From Lachnospiraceae bacterium XBB2008 (lineage in GTDB: Bacteria > Bacillota > Clostridia > Lachnospirales > Lachnospiraceae): a stretch of DNA of 64,000 nt. The DNA lies in contig FMVL01000003.1 of assembly GCA_900102235.1 (NCBI GenBank), positions 496,001 to 560,000 of the forward strand, in the 5' to 3' direction. Under the pieces are notes generated by a model that worked only from the letters and a program-made list of their open reading frames with translations, had not been told where the DNA came from and did not search any database. This document shows positions 43,062-51,909 of this stretch, in pieces (the first letter of the stretch is position 1; each line of letters starts with the position of its first letter). The translations under genes and the position numbers were made by a program.

Positions 43062-45824
43062 TTATTGTGCGGGAGGTGTTTCCGCAGCGGGCGCCTCAGG
43101 TGCGGGAGCCTGCTGTTCTGCCGGAGGAGTTTCCGCAGCAGGTGCGGCCTCTCCGTTTGCTGCAGCTTCAGCGGCCTGAGCTGCCATAGCTTCTGCTATC
43201 CTCTGCTCAAGTTCTACTCTCTGAGCCGCGATAACGGCTTCATAATCGGGATTTGCAAAGAATTCGGCCGTATGCTGGCAGACGGTCTGCGTTCCCTGAG
43301 TGATCTCTATCGTATTACCCATTTCGTCCACAGTCGTCATCGTGGTAGATGAACCCGAAAGAAGTGAAGGATGCTCCTGAGGAAGTCTTTCTATGATACC
43401 GTGATATGCGAACGGACATCCTTCTGCTGCGGGGCAGTTGTCATACGCGCATATCTCACCTTCATAGTGAACATCGCAGGTCTCAGTCGGAACCGTACCT
43501 TCCGCAAAGTATTCCGTATGGACGCATGCGTCACACAGACCGGCTATGGGAAGCTTGCCCGATCTTGAGCAGACAGCCGCGGTGATGATGCCGCTGGGAA
43601 CCGCGAAGGAGGTACCCTCCAGATCCTCATGGATACGTGACATTACCTGTCTCCAGAGTTTCTTGGCCAGGTTCTTCTCATCGGAAGAAGAAAGCTTTAC
43701 GTTATTATCATATCCTGCCCAGGTGGTGGCAGTGTAGTAGGTTGTATATCCCGCAAACCATACGTCATTGTAATCTGATGTCGTACCGGTCTTACCTGCT
43801 ATGGCCGTTCCGCCGAAGTTAACGGATCCGCCCGTACCGCTCGTTACAACATCTTCCATAGCATCTGTCAGAAGGAATGCTGTAGTCTCCTTGATCACGC
43901 GGTGTGCGTTCAGCTCTGTATTATCCAGAACAACGTTGCCGTCATGATCCACGACCTTGGTGTAGAGCTTCGGCTTGATATAAAGACCGCCGTTGGCGAT
44001 GGTCGCATATGCAGCGTTAAGTTCCTCATTGGTCACACCGTCGGTGATGCCGCCGAGAGCGAGCGACTGAGTGATATCGGAGAAGATCTTGATGCCTTCC
44101 GCGGTATTGACCTCTCTGTTTTCCACCAGAGTCGTAAATCCGAAATTCTTAAGATAGTCAAATCCGAGCTGAGGCGTGATCTGAGTCAGCGTCTTGACAG
44201 CGATGATGTTCATGGACTCTCTGATACCTTCTCTCAAGGTGGTGAGTCCTCTGTAAGACTCTCCGTACCAGTTACGAACGGGACGGCCGTTTGAATAGTT
44301 GAACGGAGCATCGTTCTGCACATTGGCAAGAGTGAGTCCTGCGCTGTCCAAAGCAGGCGCATATGTGGACACGATCTTGAATGTGGATCCGGGCTGTCTC
44401 ATGGTGTCCGTTGCACGGTTGAGCGTACGGCTGGCTGCCTTCTGTCCTCTTCCGCCCACCATGGCGACTATCTGTCCCGTTGACTGATCCTCTACGGTGA
44501 TCGAAACCTGAGGCTGGGGAGTTAAGGATATCTTCTCGTCAAATACCTCATCACCGGTCTCAAGCGTGGCTTCCTTATAGAGTTCGATATCGGCATAGGC
44601 TTCTTCCTGTGAAGAATAGATCAGATTGTATCTTGAATCGAACTGTCTGAAGTATGTCCTGAACATCTCGGTACTGGTGTTATAGAAATCACCGTTGGCC
44701 TTCTGTACGGTCATCTGATAGTTGAGATACCATTTCGTATTGGCGGGGAAGAATTCCTCATTGGAAAATACCTCATCGCATATTCTCTGGATATGAGGAT
44801 CCTGTGTGGAATAGATCTTGAGTCCGCCGCTGTAAAGAAGGGTATATGCCTGAGTCTCGGTATATCCGGACTCGATCAGATCGGCAAGCACATCATCGGT
44901 CAGAGCATCAACGAAGTACGAATTGATCGTATCATCCGCCGTCTCGGAATCGATGAGCTGGATCCTGGAATATACATCATCGGCCATGGCCGCATCATAT
45001 TCGTCCTGAGAGATATAACCCTGCTCCTTCATGTTCCTTAATACCTTCTCGCGCCTCTCGGCGTTCTTGTCGGGGTGCGAGATGGGATTGTATCTGGAAG
45101 GGTTCTGCGTGATGCCCGCGATCACCGCGCATTCGGACAGGGTGAGCGTGGATACGTCCTTGCCGAAATATCTTAAGGACGCAGCCTGAACACCCAGGGT
45201 GTTCTGCCCGAGGTTGATCGTGTTCATGTAGTTGATCAGGATATCTTCCTTGCTCATGACTTTTTCAAGTTCAAGAGCCAGATACTGTTCCTGGAATTTA
45301 CGCTTAAACTTGTCGATCAGCGAAGACTCGCTGGTCCAGTCGGTAAATACGTTATTCTTAAGCAGCTGCTGGGTTATGGTGGATGCACCCTGAGAAAAAT
45401 CGTGGTTTGTAATGGCGGTAACGCCCGCACGGATTATACCCTTTACATCGATACCGTTATGCTCGTAGAAACGGGAATCCTCAACTGCGACAAACGCATG
45501 CTGAAGATTGATTGGAACCTGATCCATGGAAACGGGAATACGGTTCGAGTCGGTAGAGACGAGCTTGGCGATCTGATTGCCTTCGATATCGTAAACAAAT
45601 GTGGAATAACCCGAAGGGGTAACGTCAATATTTCCGATATCGGGTGCCGTAGCGATAACTCCCTTGAACACGCCTATGCCGCCGCTGACTCCGCATATGA
45701 CTGCGGCGAGCATTGCCATGATGATCAGTTCAACGACAAATATCCCCAGTTTCCTGGAGATCTTCGGTCCGAATGCTTTGAGCTCATGCTTTTTTTTGCT
45801 TACGCCTCTGCTGCTGAAATCCAT
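43062..45824 (-). CDS. Class A penicillin-binding protein (PBP1A family)
   Basis: Bifunctional peptidoglycan polymerase. One N-terminal helix (about 27-50) anchors it; the glycosyltransferase domain (GT51) carries the catalytic Glu115 in VEDSRFYEHNG and QGASTITQQLLKN. The transpeptidase domain shows SxxK in QPGSTFKIVS, SMN, and KTGTTSDYND. A C-terminal tail after about 790 has a four-Cys stretch (CSRSGKLPIAGLCDAC..CDVHYEGEICAYDNCPAAEGC) and ends in a Pro/Ala/Glu-rich segment. No Shine-Dalgarno is present before the ATG; a promoter-like sequence overlaps the typA stop. Confidence 0.95.
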   Translation of the reverse strand: MDFSSRGVSKKKHELKAFGPKISRKLGIFVVELIIMAMLAAVICGVSGGIGVFKGVIATAPDIGNIDVTPSGYSTFVYDIEGNQIAKLVSTDSNRIPVSMDQVPINLQHAFVAVEDSRFYEHNGIDVKGIIRAGVTAITNHDFSQGASTITQQLLKNNVFTDWTSESSLIDKFKRKFQEQYLALELEKVMSKEDILINYMNTINLGQNTLGVQAASLRYFGKDVSTLTLSECAVIAGITQNPSRYNPISHPDKNAERREKVLRNMKEQGYISQDEYDAAMADDVYSRIQLIDSETADDTINSYFVDALTDDVLADLIESGYTETQAYTLLYSGGLKIYSTQDPHIQRICDEVFSNEEFFPANTKWYLNYQMTVQKANGDFYNTSTEMFRTYFRQFDSRYNLIYSSQEEAYADIELYKEATLETGDEVFDEKISLTPQPQVSITVEDQSTGQIVAMVGGRGQKAASRTLNRATDTMRQPGSTFKIVSTYAPALDSAGLTLANVQNDAPFNYSNGRPVRNWYGESYRGLTTLREGIRESMNIIAVKTLTQITPQLGFDYLKNFGFTTLVENREVNTAEGIKIFSDITQSLALGGITDGVTNEELNAAYATIANGGLYIKPKLYTKVVDHDGNVVLDNTELNAHRVIKETTAFLLTDAMEDVVTSGTGGSVNFGGTAIAGKTGTTSDYNDVWFAGYTTYYTATTWAGYDNNVKLSSSDEKNLAKKLWRQVMSRIHEDLEGTSFAVPSGIITAAVCSRSGKLPIAGLCDACVHTEYFAEGTVPTETCDVHYEGEICAYDNCPAAEGCPFAYHGIIERLPQEHPSLLSGSSTTMTTVDEMGNTIEITQGTQTVCQHTAEFFANPDYEAVIAAQRVELEQRIAEAMAAQAAEAAANGEAAPAAETPPAEQQAPAPEAPAAETPPAQ

Positions 45825-45832
45825 ATTTTATT

Positions 45833-45861
45833 ATTTTACCACAATCCGAAGCTGAGGTCTA
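45833..45861 (-). promoter_or_regulatory. Possible promoter overlapping the typA stop codon
   Basis: On the minus strand TAGACC (45861-45856), 17-base spacer, TAAAAT (45838-45833). The TAG of the -35 hexamer is the typA stop. The predicted start of transcription falls at or next to the PBP ATG, which lacks a ribosome site. Confidence 0.35.
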
Positions 45862-47694
45862 TTTTCTGCCGGCCATGGCCGCACGCTTGCGAAGAGTGGG
45901 ATCTAAGATCTTCTTTCTGATCCTGAGGCTCTCCGGCGTTACCTCCAGGAGTTCGTCAGTATCTATGAAATCAAGCGCCTGCTCAAGACTCATCACTTTC
46001 TTCGGAGTGAGCCTCAGCGCCTCGTCCGCGCTGGAACTTCTGGTATTGGTAAGATGCTTGGTCTTACATACGTTTACTTCTATGTCTTCGGGCTTTCCGG
46101 ACTGGCCTACGACCATGCCGGGATATACTTTTTCACCGGGACCGATGAAAAGAGTACCTCTCTCCTGTGCGTTGAAAAGGCCGTATGTGATGGCTTCTCC
46201 GGCTTCGAAAGCGATGAGAGACCCCTGCTTTCTGAAAGATATGTCTCCTTTGTAAGGCGCATATCCTTCAAACTGCGTATTCATGATGCCGTTGCCCTTG
46301 GTATCGGTCAGGAAATCTCCCCTGTAACCGATCAGGCCTCTCGAAGGCATCGAGAATTCCAGTCTCGTATAGCCGCCTGCTATGGGATTCATGGATTTTA
46401 ACTCTGCTTTTCTGATGCTGAGTTTTTCTATCACGACGCCCGTGAATTCTTCGGGGACATCAACAAGGACCTCTTCCATGGGCTCAAGGAGCTTGCCTTT
46501 TTCATCATGCTTGTAAATGACTTCTGCCTTGCTGACCGCGAACTCATAACCCTCACGACGCATGTTCTCGATAAGTACGGACAGATGAAGTTCACCTCTT
46601 CCCGACACCTTATAAGCCTCGGTAGTATCGGTCTCCTCCACTCTTAAGGACACATCGGTATTCAGTTCCCTGAAAAGCCTGTCCCTGATATGTCGCGATG
46701 TAACATACTTGCCTTCCTGTCCGGCAAGAGGAGAATCGTTGACGATGAAGTCCATGGATATCGTAGGCTCGGATATCTTCTGGAAAGGAATGGGCACAGG
46801 GTTCTCGGGCGCACAAAGCGTATCTCCTATGCTTATATCGCTGATGCCGGATATCGCGACTATCGAACCTATCTGCGCTTCCTTTACCTCAACCTTGTTT
46901 AAGCCGTCAAACTCGTAGAGCTTGCTGATCTTTACCTTCTTTTTGACATCGGGGTCGTGATGGTTTACGATCACGACTTCCTGATTTACTTTAACGGATC
47001 CGTTATCGACTTTGCCTACACCGATACGGCCCACATATTCGTTGTAATCTATGGTGCTGATAAGCACCTGAGTACCCGCGTCGGGATCTCCTTCGGGAGC
47101 GGGGATATGATCTATGATCGTCTCAAACAGAGGCGTCATGTCTTTATTCTTGACAGTCAGATTGGTGGTAGCCGATCCGTTCTTGGCGGATGCATAGACA
47201 AAAGGAGAATCGAGCTGTGAATCGTTGGCATCCAGATCCATGAAGAGTTCGAGCACTTCCTCCTCCACATCTTCGGGTCTGGCTTCGGGCCGGTCGATCT
47301 TGTTGATGCATACTATTACCGAAAGATCGAGTTCGAGTGCTTTCTTCAGCACGAACTTGGTCTGGGGCATGGGACCTTCGAAGGCATCCACGACAAGGAT
47401 CACACCGTTGACCATCTTGAGCACACGCTCAACCTCGCCGCCGAAATCGGCATGTCCCGGAGTGTCTATGATGTTGATCTTGGTACCCTTATAAGTCACG
47501 GCGGTATTCTTGGAAAGGATCGTGATACCGCGCTCTCTTTCTATCGCATTGGAGTCCATCACGCGCTCGGCCACTTCCTGATTCTCACGGAATACGCCGC
47601 TCTGCTTGAGCAGTTCATCCACGAGAGTGGTCTTGCCGTGGTCTACATGGGCTATTATCGCTACATTACGTACATCTTCTCTTGTCTGTTTCAT
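45859..47694 (-). CDS. typA: Translational GTPase TypA/BipA
   Basis: A ribosome-associated GTPase needed under stress and cold. The G domain shows AHVDHGKTTLVDELL, RGITILSK, DTPGHADFGGEVER and NKIDRPEARPE. EF-G-like domains II, III and V follow, and a C-terminal TypA-specific domain (FGAG-free; LEQALDFIDTDELLEVTPESLRIRKKILD). The length of 611 is usual. It has its own promoter and starts the minus-strand run that continues to hisA. Confidence 0.96.
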   Translation of the reverse strand: MKQTREDVRNVAIIAHVDHGKTTLVDELLKQSGVFRENQEVAERVMDSNAIERERGITILSKNTAVTYKGTKINIIDTPGHADFGGEVERVLKMVNGVILVVDAFEGPMPQTKFVLKKALELDLSVIVCINKIDRPEARPEDVEEEVLELFMDLDANDSQLDSPFVYASAKNGSATTNLTVKNKDMTPLFETIIDHIPAPEGDPDAGTQVLISTIDYNEYVGRIGVGKVDNGSVKVNQEVVIVNHHDPDVKKKVKISKLYEFDGLNKVEVKEAQIGSIVAISGISDISIGDTLCAPENPVPIPFQKISEPTISMDFIVNDSPLAGQEGKYVTSRHIRDRLFRELNTDVSLRVEETDTTEAYKVSGRGELHLSVLIENMRREGYEFAVSKAEVIYKHDEKGKLLEPMEEVLVDVPEEFTGVVIEKLSIRKAELKSMNPIAGGYTRLEFSMPSRGLIGYRGDFLTDTKGNGIMNTQFEGYAPYKGDISFRKQGSLIAFEAGEAITYGLFNAQERGTLFIGPGEKVYPGMVVGQSGKPEDIEVNVCKTKHLTNTRSSSADEALRLTPKKVMSLEQALDFIDTDELLEVTPESLRIRKKILDPTLRKRAAMAGRK

Positions 47695-47731
47695 TCTGAC
47701 CTCACCTTATATTCCAAAAAATATCTTAAGA

Positions 47732-47760
47732 ATAATACACCACATGAAAGATCATGGCAA
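47732..47760 (-). promoter_or_regulatory. Sigma-A type promoter for typA
   Basis: On the minus strand TTGCCA (47760-47755), 17-base spacer, TATTAT (47737-47732), about 38 bases before the start codon. Confidence 0.6.
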
Positions 47761-47901
47761 GTCCATCAAAAGAATAGCAAAACAGGCCTGATGTGGTATC
47801 CGTGATATACATCCGGGAGTTGCAGCTTTGATATTATGTTAACCGAAAGGGCGACGCGTATTCTCCGCATTCCGACTTTCCGTCACAGCGGACCGCGCAT
47901 C

Positions 47902-47930
47902 TGCACATGTGTTTTTACGGTGCATGTGCA
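47902..47930. repeat. Inverted repeat with the same outer arms as the 33.6-kb element
   Basis: TGCACATG and CATGTGCA flank 13 bases that do not pair. The arms equal those of the element at 33617-33656, but the TCCG bulge and inner stem are absent. It stands between typA and the terminator of the coiled-coil gene. Confidence 0.5.
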
Positions 47931-47934
47931 AATT

Positions 47935-47961
47935 AAAAGGCTGCGGGATGAACCCGCAGCC
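47935..47961 (-). terminator. Terminator after the coiled-coil protein gene
   Basis: On the minus strand GGCTGCGGG, five-base loop, CCCGCAGCC, then TTTTAATTT; a perfect 9-bp stem 18 bases after the stop. Confidence 0.82.
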
Positions 47962-47978
47962 TTGTTCTGTCATGAATG

Positions 47979-48512
47979 TCAGTCGATCTTGTCTTCGATC
48001 TTATCTTTGATCTCTTCGGCTTTATCCTTTACATCATCGGCAACATCTTCAGCTGCCTCTTTTACCTTAGCAAGTTCTTCATCAACTGCTTCGCCTGCAT
48101 CTTCTGCTGCTTCCTTAGCCTTTGCAGCTGCTTCTCTTGCTTTCTCCTTTGCAGCTTCCTTAGCGGCTTCTTTTGCAGCCTTTGCTTCGACCTGGGCATC
48201 CTTGATCTCGGTGATCTTAGCCTCAAGATCCTTTACAGCCTGCTCAAGAGCATCTATAGCCTTAACATTCTCGGCAACCTCTGCTGCGGGATCATCCTTA
48301 TACTTATTGAAATAGAACTCGCCGAGAGCCGCATAGTTCTCTTTAAGAGTAGCCTTGTTTGATGTGATCTGATTCTTCAGATTAGCCAGTTCAACTGCGT
48401 CCTTTGCATAATCTTTAGCTTCTTTTGCCTTATCGGAAACAGCCTCGCCTACCTGCTTGCCGGTACTGAAAACAGTGTCTGTGAATTTTGAAAAGAAATC
48501 CGAAAATGCCAT
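47979..48512 (-). CDS. Lys/Ala/Glu-rich coiled-coil protein, LEA/phasin-like
   Basis: Not recognised as a named family. The 177 residues are almost wholly charged helix: a short amphipathic start (MAFSDFFSKFTDTVFSTGKQV), a central part with NLKNQITSNKATLKENYAALGEFYFNKYKDDP, and a C-terminal half of AKEAAKE-type repeats ending KIEDKID. Cys and Trp are absent. Such composition is known from LEA-like stress proteins, phasins and tail-like scaffolds. It has a good promoter, AGGAGG ribosome site and strong terminator, so it is likely a well expressed single gene. Confidence 0.7.
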   Translation of the reverse strand: MAFSDFFSKFTDTVFSTGKQVGEAVSDKAKEAKDYAKDAVELANLKNQITSNKATLKENYAALGEFYFNKYKDDPAAEVAENVKAIDALEQAVKDLEAKITEIKDAQVEAKAAKEAAKEAAKEKAREAAAKAKEAAEDAGEAVDEELAKVKEAAEDVADDVKDKAEEIKDKIEDKID

Positions 48513-48538
48513 CTTAATAACCTCCTGTACATCGCGGG

Positions 48539-48567
48539 ATCATAACCGGTCCCATAAAATTACCCAA
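48539..48567 (-). promoter_or_regulatory. Promoter for the coiled-coil protein gene
   Basis: On the minus strand TTGGGT (48567-48562), 17-base spacer, TATGAT (48544-48539), 27 bases before the ATG. Confidence 0.5.
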
Positions 48568-48597
48568 GTAAAAGTTTATCACAGGGATACCCATTTC

Positions 48598-49479
48598 TCA
48601 AGGCTTAATGTCCGCGAGAAGCTCCTTTACCTCCTGAGGAGTGAATACATAATTCGTATTGCAGAAGCTGCAGTTAAGCTCGATATCCTTTCCTTCGGAT
48701 ATCAGCTCGTCAAGCTGGGAACGCCCCATGCTTAAGAGCACCCGCTCCACACGGTTTCTCGAGCAGTTGCATCTGAATGCCACGTCTCTTCTGTCCGTGA
48801 TCTCGACATCCGTGTCCTTAAGAATGACTTTAAGCATTTCTTCCGGATCGTATCCCTGATCGAGCAGAGCCGTGACTGAGGTTATCCGTGCCAGGTTTTC
48901 TTCAAGTTTGGAGATGCAGGCATCTGTAGCAAACGGCATCAGCTGAATTATGAATCCGCCCGCACATCTTACTGTATTGTCCTTATTCATCAGAACGCCG
49001 AGTCCCACACCGGAGGGGACCTGCTCGGATACGGCAAAGTACTGTGCCAGATCATCTCCGATCTCGCCGGTCACGAGTTCGGTCCTGGAATTGTACGGTT
49101 CCTCCATGCCCATATCCTTGATCACGGTAAGATAACCGTTGCCAACTATCCTTCCGACATCAAGTTTTCCGGCAGCGGAGGCCGGACACATGGCCTGCGG
49201 GTTCATCGCATAGCCCTTGACGCTGCCGTGTCCGTCGGCGGTCACTATTATCTTACCGACCGGTCCGTCACCGTCGATCTGGAGTGTCAGGAGTTCATCC
49301 TCCTCGCCCAGCATCGAGCCCATCATCGCGGCTCCGCTCATAAGTCTGCCGAGCGCTGCGGTCACCACTGGAGAAGTATCGTGCGCGGATCTGGCCTTTT
49401 CCACCATCTGCGTGGTCCTTACCGCAAAAGCCCTGATCTGCGCATTATCGGCTATTGCCCTTACCAAAGAATCTTTCAT
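48598..49479 (-). CDS. hslO: Redox-regulated chaperone Hsp33
   Basis: A holdase activated by oxidation. The zinc-binding redox switch is seen near the C-terminus: CNC in FRCNCSRNRVERVLL and CSFC in LNCSFCNTNYVF, about 30 residues apart. The N-terminal domain begins DSLVRAIADNAQIRAFAVRTTQMVEKAR. The frame is open upstream, but the ATG at 49479 overlaps the methyltransferase stop as ATGA and has AGAGGA upstream, giving 293 residues. Confidence 0.94.
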   Translation of the reverse strand: MKDSLVRAIADNAQIRAFAVRTTQMVEKARSAHDTSPVVTAALGRLMSGAAMMGSMLGEEDELLTLQIDGDGPVGKIIVTADGHGSVKGYAMNPQAMCPASAAGKLDVGRIVGNGYLTVIKDMGMEEPYNSRTELVTGEIGDDLAQYFAVSEQVPSGVGLGVLMNKDNTVRCAGGFIIQLMPFATDACISKLEENLARITSVTALLDQGYDPEEMLKVILKDTDVEITDRRDVAFRCNCSRNRVERVLLSMGRSQLDELISEGKDIELNCSFCNTNYVFTPQEVKELLADIKP

Positions 49480-50297
49480 CTGTATGCATCCTCTTTTCCG
49501 GACTCTCTTGCTACCATGCATATCCGGCATGTTCCGGAAGTGACTTCTCCTTCCGTCTCAGCGTCAAATACCGCTACGATCTCCATTCCCGCCTCGGTGA
49601 TAAGTTCCCTCATCCGATCGGCTTCATATCCTCTCTGAACATGAGTTTCTTCAGATCTTATGAATCTCTCACCGGATCCGTGCATGTCCTCATCGCGCCT
49701 GAATATCGTAAGATCATACTCATTCAGGCCGGACTCTTCATCATAGAGATTCTCCCAGATGAAACTCCCCTCGGGGCGGTTTTCCGCAATGATATCATCA
49801 CCGAGTTCATCCCTGTAATAATGTACGGTATTAAAATCAAAAATGAATAATCCATGCGGATACAGATAGTTGTTGACGAGCCTGAAAGTCTTCAGGACAT
49901 CCTCCGCACTTAACAGATAGTTGATGCTGTCGCATACGCATATGCAAGCGCCGACCGTGGAATAGAGTTCCAGTTCGCGCATGTCCTGGCACAGGTACAG
50001 GATACGCTCATCATCGGGCCTCTCATCCTCATGTTCACGTGCGACCTCGAGCATGCTTTCGGAAAGGTCGGTTCCGATACAGTCGTACCCCCGTTCACGC
50101 ATCATGCGCGTGAGAGTTCCGGTACCGCAGCCTAAGTCGAGCAGCAGTCCCGCTTCGCTTTTTAACGCTTCATCATCGGGAATGATGCGCTCATCATATT
50201 TCCTGAGCAGGGCATCTATCCTGTCAGCCCACATCTCATACGGAACATTGTCCATGAAAATGTCATAGACATATGCAAAATCGGTGTAACTGTCCAT
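49476..50297 (-). CDS. Class I SAM-dependent methyltransferase
   Basis: SAM-binding motif I is LLLDLGCGTGTLTRMM (about 49-64), motif II DCIGTDLSESMLEVA, and motif IV CICVCDSINYLL. The protein resembles the small-molecule methyltransferases usually annotated next to hslO in clostridia; its substrate is unknown. It overlaps hslO by 4 bases and follows the exporter gene by 18 bases. Confidence 0.85.
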   Translation of the reverse strand: MDSYTDFAYVYDIFMDNVPYEMWADRIDALLRKYDERIIPDDEALKSEAGLLLDLGCGTGTLTRMMRERGYDCIGTDLSESMLEVAREHEDERPDDERILYLCQDMRELELYSTVGACICVCDSINYLLSAEDVLKTFRLVNNYLYPHGLFIFDFNTVHYYRDELGDDIIAENRPEGSFIWENLYDEESGLNEYDLTIFRRDEDMHGSGERFIRSEETHVQRGYEADRMRELITEAGMEIVAVFDAETEGEVTSGTCRICMVARESGKEDAYR

Positions 50298-50315
50298 GAT
50301 CCGCTACCGTGAGCA

Positions 50316-50846
50316 TCAACCGGTGATGCCGATCCATGCGCCGAATCCGAGCGTACATATGCCGCCTACTATCAGTCCCGCAAGTGCCACGCCGCAGATG
50401 ACCGCAATGATACTGTCCTTAAACTTCATGTCGAGGATCGATGCGGCCAGGGTTCCCGTCCATGCTCCGGTTCCGGGAAGCGGGATGCCCACGAAGAGCA
50501 TCAGCGCAACGAAGAGTCCGCGTCCGGCCTTGGACTGGAGTTTCTCACCGCCTTTATGTCCTTTTTCCAGGCAGAATGTGAAGAACTTGCCTATGACGGG
50601 TTTATCCGCACCCCACTCAAGCACTTTTCTTGCGAAAAAGAAAATGATCGGAACGGGGATCATATTGCCGATCGCTATGATCACATAGCCGAGCAGCAGA
50701 TTGAAATCCGGATTGGCGGCTTTAAAAATATAAGCTACCGGAATGGCACCTCTAAGCTCAACGAGCGGTACCATCGATATGATGAAGCAGACCACATACT
50801 GGATCATGCTGTTTGAACCGGCAAAACTCTGTGCAAATGAACTCAT
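50316..50846 (-). CDS. Small multidrug-export-family membrane protein (COG2426-like)
   Basis: A 176-residue membrane protein with about four helices. The signature region MVPLVELRGAIPVAY, the loop GNMIPVPIIFFFARKVLEW, and GIPLPGTGAWTGTLAAS match the Sm_multidrug_ex family (PF06695), which is distantly like DedA-type proteins. The family name is historical and the transported substrate is unknown. Its ATG overlaps the hisC stop by 4 bases, so the two are translationally coupled. Confidence 0.82.
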   Translation of the reverse strand: MSSFAQSFAGSNSMIQYVVCFIISMVPLVELRGAIPVAYIFKAANPDFNLLLGYVIIAIGNMIPVPIIFFFARKVLEWGADKPVIGKFFTFCLEKGHKGGEKLQSKAGRGLFVALMLFVGIPLPGTGAWTGTLAASILDMKFKDSIIAVICGVALAGLIVGGICTLGFGAWIGITG

Positions 50847-51907
50847 TTCATAACCTCCTGAAGCGCTTTATACAGTTCCTCCATCTCCTCGGGTGTCCCT
50901 ATAGTAATGCGCAGATGATCGTCTATGCGCGGCAAATTGAAGTATCTTACGTAGATATTCTTTTCCTTAAGCGCACTGTATATATCCGAAGCTTTCATGT
51001 CCGGATGTGTTACAAAAAGGAAATTCGTGGCAGAGTGTGCGACGTCAAAACCCATTTCGGTCAGGCGCCCGGCTGCTTCCTCTCTGGTCTTCAGGATCCT
51101 GTCCGTAACCTCCTTAAAGTAGTTCTCATCAGCCAGCGAAGCAGCGGCTGTTCCTATCCTGATCGCATCCCGGCTCATAGTATATGAATTGATGGAGAAC
51201 TTCACATCCTTCAGATACGAGATCAGCTTCGCGGATCCGAAAGCCATGCCGATACGTGCTCCGGCCATGGATCTGGATTTGGAGAAAGTCTGGACCACGA
51301 GCAGATTATCATATCTGTCTATCAGAGGAAGTGCACTCTCCCCTCCGAAATCGATATATGCTTCATCGATTATGACCACACTGTCCGGATTGCCGGATAC
51401 GATCTTTTCGATCGAATCAAGATCCAGAGCCAGTGATGTGGGTGCGTTGGGATTGGCGATCACTATACCGCCGTTGGGTATGAGATATGCGTCCGGATCT
51501 ATCGTAAAATCATCCCGAAGCGGTATCCTCTTATTGGGTATGCGGAAAAGCTTCGCCCACACTTCATAGAACGAATATGTGATATCCGGAAACAGGAGCG
51601 GCTTATCGGAATCAAAAAAAGTAAGAAACGACATCGCGAGAACATCATCGCTTCCGACACCGACAAAGACCTGCTCATCTTCGATACCGTAATAATCGGC
51701 AAGCGCCTTCGTAAGATCACGCGCATCCGGATCCGGATATCTGCGCATCAGGTCATACTCATCCGCTATCCCGCGAAGCGCATCCGCCACTCCGGGAGCC
51801 GGGGGATAAGGGTTCTCGTTTGTGTTTAATTTGATGATGTTTGTTCCCACGGGCTGTTCACCGGGGACATAAGGTACCACCTTATGTATGTTTTCTTCCC
51901 ATGCCAT
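50843..51907 (-). CDS. hisC: Histidinol-phosphate aminotransferase
   Basis: PLP enzyme of histidine synthesis. Seen are LNTNENPYPPAPGV near residue 30, IANPNAPTS, VVIDEAYIDFGG and the PLP Lys in TFSKSRSMAGARIGMA. It ends normally after 354 residues. A TTG two codons earlier is in frame, but AAGGAAG precedes the ATG at 51907 by about 8 bases. Some members of this family act on aromatic amino acids, so the assignment is to family with probable function. Confidence 0.9.
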   Translation of the reverse strand: MAWEENIHKVVPYVPGEQPVGTNIIKLNTNENPYPPAPGVADALRGIADEYDLMRRYPDPDARDLTKALADYYGIEDEQVFVGVGSDDVLAMSFLTFFDSDKPLLFPDITYSFYEVWAKLFRIPNKRIPLRDDFTIDPDAYLIPNGGIVIANPNAPTSLALDLDSIEKIVSGNPDSVVIIDEAYIDFGGESALPLIDRYDNLLVVQTFSKSRSMAGARIGMAFGSAKLISYLKDVKFSINSYTMSRDAIRIGTAAASLADENYFKEVTDRILKTREEAAGRLTEMGFDVAHSATNFLFVTHPDMKASDIYSALKEKNIYVRYFNLPRIDDHLRITIGTPEEMEELYKALQEVMK

Positions 51908-51909
51908 GA

